A DNA stretch of 29,060 nucleotides from a virus, in IMG/VR virus record IMGVR_UViG_3300032516_000134, positions 1-29,060 of that record, one strand, 5' to 3'. The notes beneath the pieces were generated by a model. That model had not been told where the DNA came from. It saw nothing but the letters and a program-made list of their open reading frames with translations, and made no database searches. Of this stretch, positions 26,301 to 29,060 are shown one piece after another (within the stretch, counting starts at the first letter, position 1; each line of letters starts with the position of its first letter). The translations under genes and the position numbers were made by a program.

Positions 26301-26645
26301 GTGACTCATGACGAAATATTGTCAATAATAAAATCTTTAAATGCAGTTGAAATGGAAGATGCTATTATATTGTTTAAAATATCTAAAGCCGAAACTAAAA
26401 TCTTAAATATAACTAATTTAAAAAAAGCTCCAATCGGCTTAAAATACGTTTGGGTCGAAATGGTTCTATCAGAAATAAACAAAGAATATAGGCAAAATAA
26501 AGCGGAAGATACGATTAAATCCGTGTCCGAAGCTGGTCGTTCGGTCTCTTTTGGCGAGATAGTTCCGTCCGCTAAAATCGTAAAAGAATACGAGGAAGAA
26601 CAAAAGTTTATTTTAAAGCAGTTGTACGCTTTTAGGGTGACGTAG
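26301..26645 (+). CDS. Head-tail connector-like protein (adaptor position)
   Basis: A 114-aa helical protein. GTG 26301 follows GAGGTG by 5 nt; no earlier ATG exists. THDEILSIIKSLNAVEMEDA and VWVEMVLSEINKEYRQNKAE, with VSEAGRSVSFGEI near the C-terminus, resemble gp15/gp6-type connectors. The position after the capsid gene agrees. Family assignment is by pattern only. Confidence 0.65.
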   Translation: MTHDEILSIIKSLNAVEMEDAIILFKISKAETKILNITNLKKAPIGLKYVWVEMVLSEINKEYRQNKAEDTIKSVSEAGRSVSFGEIVPSAKIVKEYEEEQKFILKQLYAFRVT

Positions 26646-26647
26646 CC

Positions 26648-27712
26648 ATGACTCAAGCCGAATTAATCAAAAAAGCCGAACAGGTACTAATTGCTACAGA
26701 AAAAGAAGCTAAAAAGATAGAGCCTAATATAGCGACCTCATTTAGAAGAGCAAGAAGAAATCTAAATAGGGAAATTAGGTCGTTATACTCAAATTTTAAT
26801 GATATAGATATTGCGGACTTAAATAGCTATATCCCACAAAATCAATTAAAGTTTTATAAAGCCGATATTTTAGATAACATAGAGACCGCTATGGAAAATA
26901 ACTATAGTAGGATATATGTTAATCAATCAAGGGCTTTATACACGCAAAGAAGAGTGACTTATGGTAATGCACTAGATAGCAACATTGATTTTCATACTGA
27001 AGCTTTATACAGTGAAATTCAGCAAGAAATGACTGATAATTTCAAAAAAATATATGAACAGTCATTTTATCGCACTACTTACAATACTATAATGCAAGTA
27101 GGTTTAATGTTACCCTTTGTAAAACCAACACCTAAAACCGTTAATGAAGCACTAAAAACAGAATGGTATAGGGCGACCTACACAGATAGGGCTAGACAAC
27201 ATAAGCTGAAACTAGCTGATGACCTGAAACGTAGCGTTAGACAGTCCTTTTCGGCACAAAATAAGCCACCACAAGCTATAAAAGAGGTGACGGCTTTAAC
27301 TCAAACCGCTGAAAATAGTCTAGTTCGGTTAAATGATAGCCATACTAGTTTTGTTAATGATAAAGCGGTTTTAGATAGCTACGAAAGCACTTCTAATTTA
27401 GAAAAGTATCAGTTTATAGCAACACTTGATGACGTCACAACCGACATTTGCCAGTCTTTGGACAACAAAATATTTGAACTAGAAGAAGCTGAAGTGGGTG
27501 TAAATTATCCACCAATGCACAATAGATGTAGAAGTGTTACAATAGCTAGATTTGAGCAAAAAGAACTAAATGAGCTATATAAAGAAAGTCAGAGGGCAGC
27601 AAGAAAAGGTGTAGGTCAAAAAGTAAGTGGAACAGGTAAAGCTACAGGTAAAACTTATACAGTAAATGCGAATTTGACTTACGCAGAGTGGCGAAAACAA
27701 ATAGAAGAGTAG
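26648..27712 (+). CDS. MuF-like minor head protein
   Basis: A 354-aa protein, mostly helical. The C-terminal domain EKYQFIATLDDVTTDICQSL, then VNYPPMHNRCRSVTIA is the phage Mu gpF / SPP1 gp7-type head-morphogenesis motif, with its conserved Cys and the PPxHxxCR box. These proteins bind the portal inside the head and can be injected with DNA. It starts three bases after the previous stop. In most relatives the gene follows portal directly; here it follows capsid and connector. Confidence 0.85.
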   Translation: MTQAELIKKAEQVLIATEKEAKKIEPNIATSFRRARRNLNREIRSLYSNFNDIDIADLNSYIPQNQLKFYKADILDNIETAMENNYSRIYVNQSRALYTQRRVTYGNALDSNIDFHTEALYSEIQQEMTDNFKKIYEQSFYRTTYNTIMQVGLMLPFVKPTPKTVNEALKTEWYRATYTDRARQHKLKLADDLKRSVRQSFSAQNKPPQAIKEVTALTQTAENSLVRLNDSHTSFVNDKAVLDSYESTSNLEKYQFIATLDDVTTDICQSLDNKIFELEEAEVGVNYPPMHNRCRSVTIARFEQKELNELYKESQRAARKGVGQKVSGTGKATGKTYTVNANLTYAEWRKQIEE

Positions 27713-27729
27713 ATAAAAGGGGTTAAATT

Positions 27730-27834
27730 ATGATAACTGCTTTGCGTAAATTTGACACTGGAAAACTTGACATATTAGGAACTATTTATACAATTTCCTT
27801 TGCAGAGGTAATTAATAAGCTGGACTTAAGTTAG
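27730..27834 (+). CDS. 34-aa hypothetical protein
   Basis: MITALRKFDTGKLDILGTIY TISFAEVINKLDLS. RBS is AAAGGGG, 8 nt before the ATG. Not recognised; perhaps a truncated form of a longer gene, since some phages carry a larger protein here. Confidence 0.45.
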   Translation: MITALRKFDTGKLDILGTIYTISFAEVINKLDLS

Positions 27835-27849
27835 AAAGGGTGATAAACC

Positions 27850-28239
27850 TTGCCAAAAATAGATTTTAGTAAAGCTGGTAAAAAAGCTGGTAAATATTTT
27901 GATACCGATACTATAAGTATAGGTAGGAGCGTTACCATAATACGGCCAGATGGAAGAGAGCAAGTGACAGACCCAGAGCCACCTTTATATGTTGATATAC
28001 CTTGCCATATAAACATAACAAGTTCCGACAATCCCAACCCAACGGTTACTACCAGCCCAATAATAAAGGTTTTGACTGTAAATTGTGACGTGGAAGTTGA
28101 CATAAAAAATGGTGACTTAATAACCGCTTATAAACGTAATTTTGAGGGTGAAGTTCTCCATATTTATCAAGGTATATGTGGAGAACCGTCATTTTCAATG
28201 GGTCGACAAGACGTATCAATGGAGGTTAATACCTTATGA
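27850..28239 (+). CDS. Head-completion-like protein
   Basis: A 129-aa beta-rich protein starting at TTG 27850 behind AAGGGTGAT. PKIDFSKAGKKAGKYFDTD and the later VTIIRPDGREQVTDPEPPLY, VDVEVDIKNGDLITAYKRN (with GDLIT as in SH3-like turns) suggest a head-tail joining protein. The gene overlaps the gp10-like gene by 4 bp. Exact family uncertain. Confidence 0.6.
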   Translation: MPKIDFSKAGKKAGKYFDTDTISIGRSVTIIRPDGREQVTDPEPPLYVDIPCHINITSSDNPNPTVTTSPIIKVLTVNCDVEVDIKNGDLITAYKRNFEGEVLHIYQGICGEPSFSMGRQDVSMEVNTL

Positions 28240-28598
28240 GTTTGGAAAATTTAACAGATTGGGCTATTAATATGAAATCCGCTTTTAATCAAGAAAGTTT
28301 TGATGAATTTTTGGCTAACTTTATAGTCAAATATGGGAAAATAGTGTTAGGCGAAACGGCAAAAAGAACTCCAGTAGATACAGGTGATTTACGTAAATCG
28401 TGGGAGCTAGGGCTTATAACACCTAAAAGTGTTGAAATTAAAAATGATGAAATATACGCAAGTTTTGTTGAATACGGTACTATTAACATGGACGGTTTTT
28501 TTATGATGACAGTATCTATAGACGAGGTGTCTAAAGTTTTACCTGGTGTATTCCATGCTGATTTTGAACAGTTTCTAATTAAGCAAGGGGTGGTATAA
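28236..28598 (+). CDS. HK97 gp10-like head-tail joining protein
   Basis: A 120-aa protein. AKRTPVDTGDLRKSWELG and YASFVEYGT are the signature of HK97-gp10-type proteins, involved in tail attachment. ATG 28236 overlaps the upstream stop (ATGA), and GGAGG is in place. Its own stop TAA overlaps the next start ATC (TAATC). Confidence 0.85.
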   Translation: MSLENLTDWAINMKSAFNQESFDEFLANFIVKYGKIVLGETAKRTPVDTGDLRKSWELGLITPKSVEIKNDEIYASFVEYGTINMDGFFMMTVSIDEVSKVLPGVFHADFEQFLIKQGVV

Positions 28599-29053
28599 TC
28601 GCAAACGTCATATTAATAGATGATATAGTAGGTGCTATTTCAACACAATTATTTAAAGAGTTTACTGGTTCACAGATAACAAGCGAGCGAAACCCCAACC
28701 CCAGATTTCCAAGATTTTTTATAGCTGTTTTAAGTAGTAGTGTGGATAAAGGTATAAACGTTAATCGCACTATTAGACTATTTTTTAGAGTAAGTTATAC
28801 GCACGATGCAACCCCAACTTTAAATAATAGTATTAATAGGATTTTAGACGATATAGATTTAAGACTACAGACAGTGTTAGAAGAAATACCGCTACACGAT
28901 ATAATTTACTACTCAAAAGATGTCCGAACCGAAAAAATAGAAGGTATTTTACATTGCTTTTTTAATTTAGATGTCAACACTATACTGGAAAGCGAGATTT
29001 ATGCACTACAAAACAGTTTAGAATCAAATAGAAAGATAGGTGAGAATATATGA
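28598..29053 (+). CDS. Tail terminator-like protein (DUF6838 type), apparent ATC start
   Basis: A 151-aa protein: ANVILIDDIVGAISTQLFKE F, RNPNPRFPRFFIAVLSSSVD, then RTIRLFFRVSY and the C-terminal half typical of phage tail-terminator-like proteins. AAGGGGTGG is followed by TATAATCGCA. ATC 28598 takes the place of ATG in a TAATG-type overlap. No ATG, TTG or GTG lies in frame until GTG 28742, which would delete 48 residues including a conserved N-terminal region. An ATC start is therefore the most likely reading. Confidence 0.75.
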   Translation: MANVILIDDIVGAISTQLFKEFTGSQITSERNPNPRFPRFFIAVLSSSVDKGINVNRTIRLFFRVSYTHDATPTLNNSINRILDDIDLRLQTVLEEIPLHDIIYYSKDVRTEKIEGILHCFFNLDVNTILESEIYALQNSLESNRKIGENI

Positions 29054-29060
29054 CAGAAGA
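29050..29060 (+). CDS. Start of next tail gene (partial)
   Basis: ATG 29050 overlaps the previous stop (ATGA) and has GGTGAGA just upstream. Only MTE can be read before the window ends. By position a tail sheath or tube protein would be expected. Confidence 0.5.

Overview
The window is an AT-rich, gene-dense stretch of a tailed-phage (or prophage) genome. Almost every gene is on the plus strand, genes overlap or sit a few bases apart, and strong AGGAGG/AGGTGAT-type ribosome-binding sites are common. The low GC, a phi-LC3-type holin, an M15 endolysin, RecU, a YdbC-type PC4 protein and a small Spo0E-like phosphatase with the SQELD motif all point to a low-GC, probably spore-forming Firmicute (Clostridia-like) host. 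No integrase, CI-type repressor, tRNA or rRNA gene is visible. MuF-type, gp10-like and DUF6838-like genes after the capsid gene fit a siphovirus or myovirus; which one cannot be decided here.

Layout. (1) 1-2481: the end of a tail-fibre gene (YadA-head-like repeats plus an S74 chaperone), then the lysis genes: holin and an M15 endolysin with a probable internal start for its wall-binding domain. (2) 2482-4000: small membrane and DNA-binding proteins, then a promoter-to-terminator unit that looks like a small RNA. (3) 3972-8525: an accessory cassette flanked by a ~130-bp direct repeat. Each repeat carries a consensus promoter with a palindromic operator. Inside are a SNF2-like helicase, an IbrA-like PAPS-reductase-family protein and an IbrB-like ParB protein, all overlapping. 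(4) 8508-9701: structured leaders, including a complete hammerhead ribozyme core just upstream of the Spo0E-like gene. (5) 9750-13229: a module of small membrane or coiled-coil proteins of unknown function, bounded by terminators. (6) 13231-13564: two promoter-to-terminator units, probable ncRNAs. The first carries an 18-nt match, from memory, to 16S rRNA helix 44. (7) 13593-20400: early region with an excisionase-like HTH, a broken DnaC-like remnant, YdbC, a probable RHH regulator between two operator-type promoters, RecU, many zinc-ribbon microproteins, ERF annealase, a replication initiator with an iteron cluster inside its gene, a G39P-like helicase loader and a ParB-like protein cut off by an IS200/IS605-type right end. 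(8) 20449-29060: the packaging and head genes TerS, TerL, portal, scaffold, decoration, capsid, connectors, MuF, gp10-like and tail terminator.

Three things stand out. First, several genes with a good ribosome-binding site have ATA, ATT or ATC where ATG is expected: replication initiator, small terminase, tail terminator, a 48-aa membrane protein, a zinc-ribbon protein and possibly portal. This suggests AUH initiation codons in this phage. Second, cleavage by the hammerhead ribozyme would free a strand that can re-pair around the ribosome-binding site of the sporulation-phosphatase-like gene. Third, intergenic gaps hold compact transcription units with no convincing gene. Several pseudogenes and simple repeats (8-bp x7, 7-bp x4, two G8 runs, indels in A-runs) show ongoing decay or possible phase variation.
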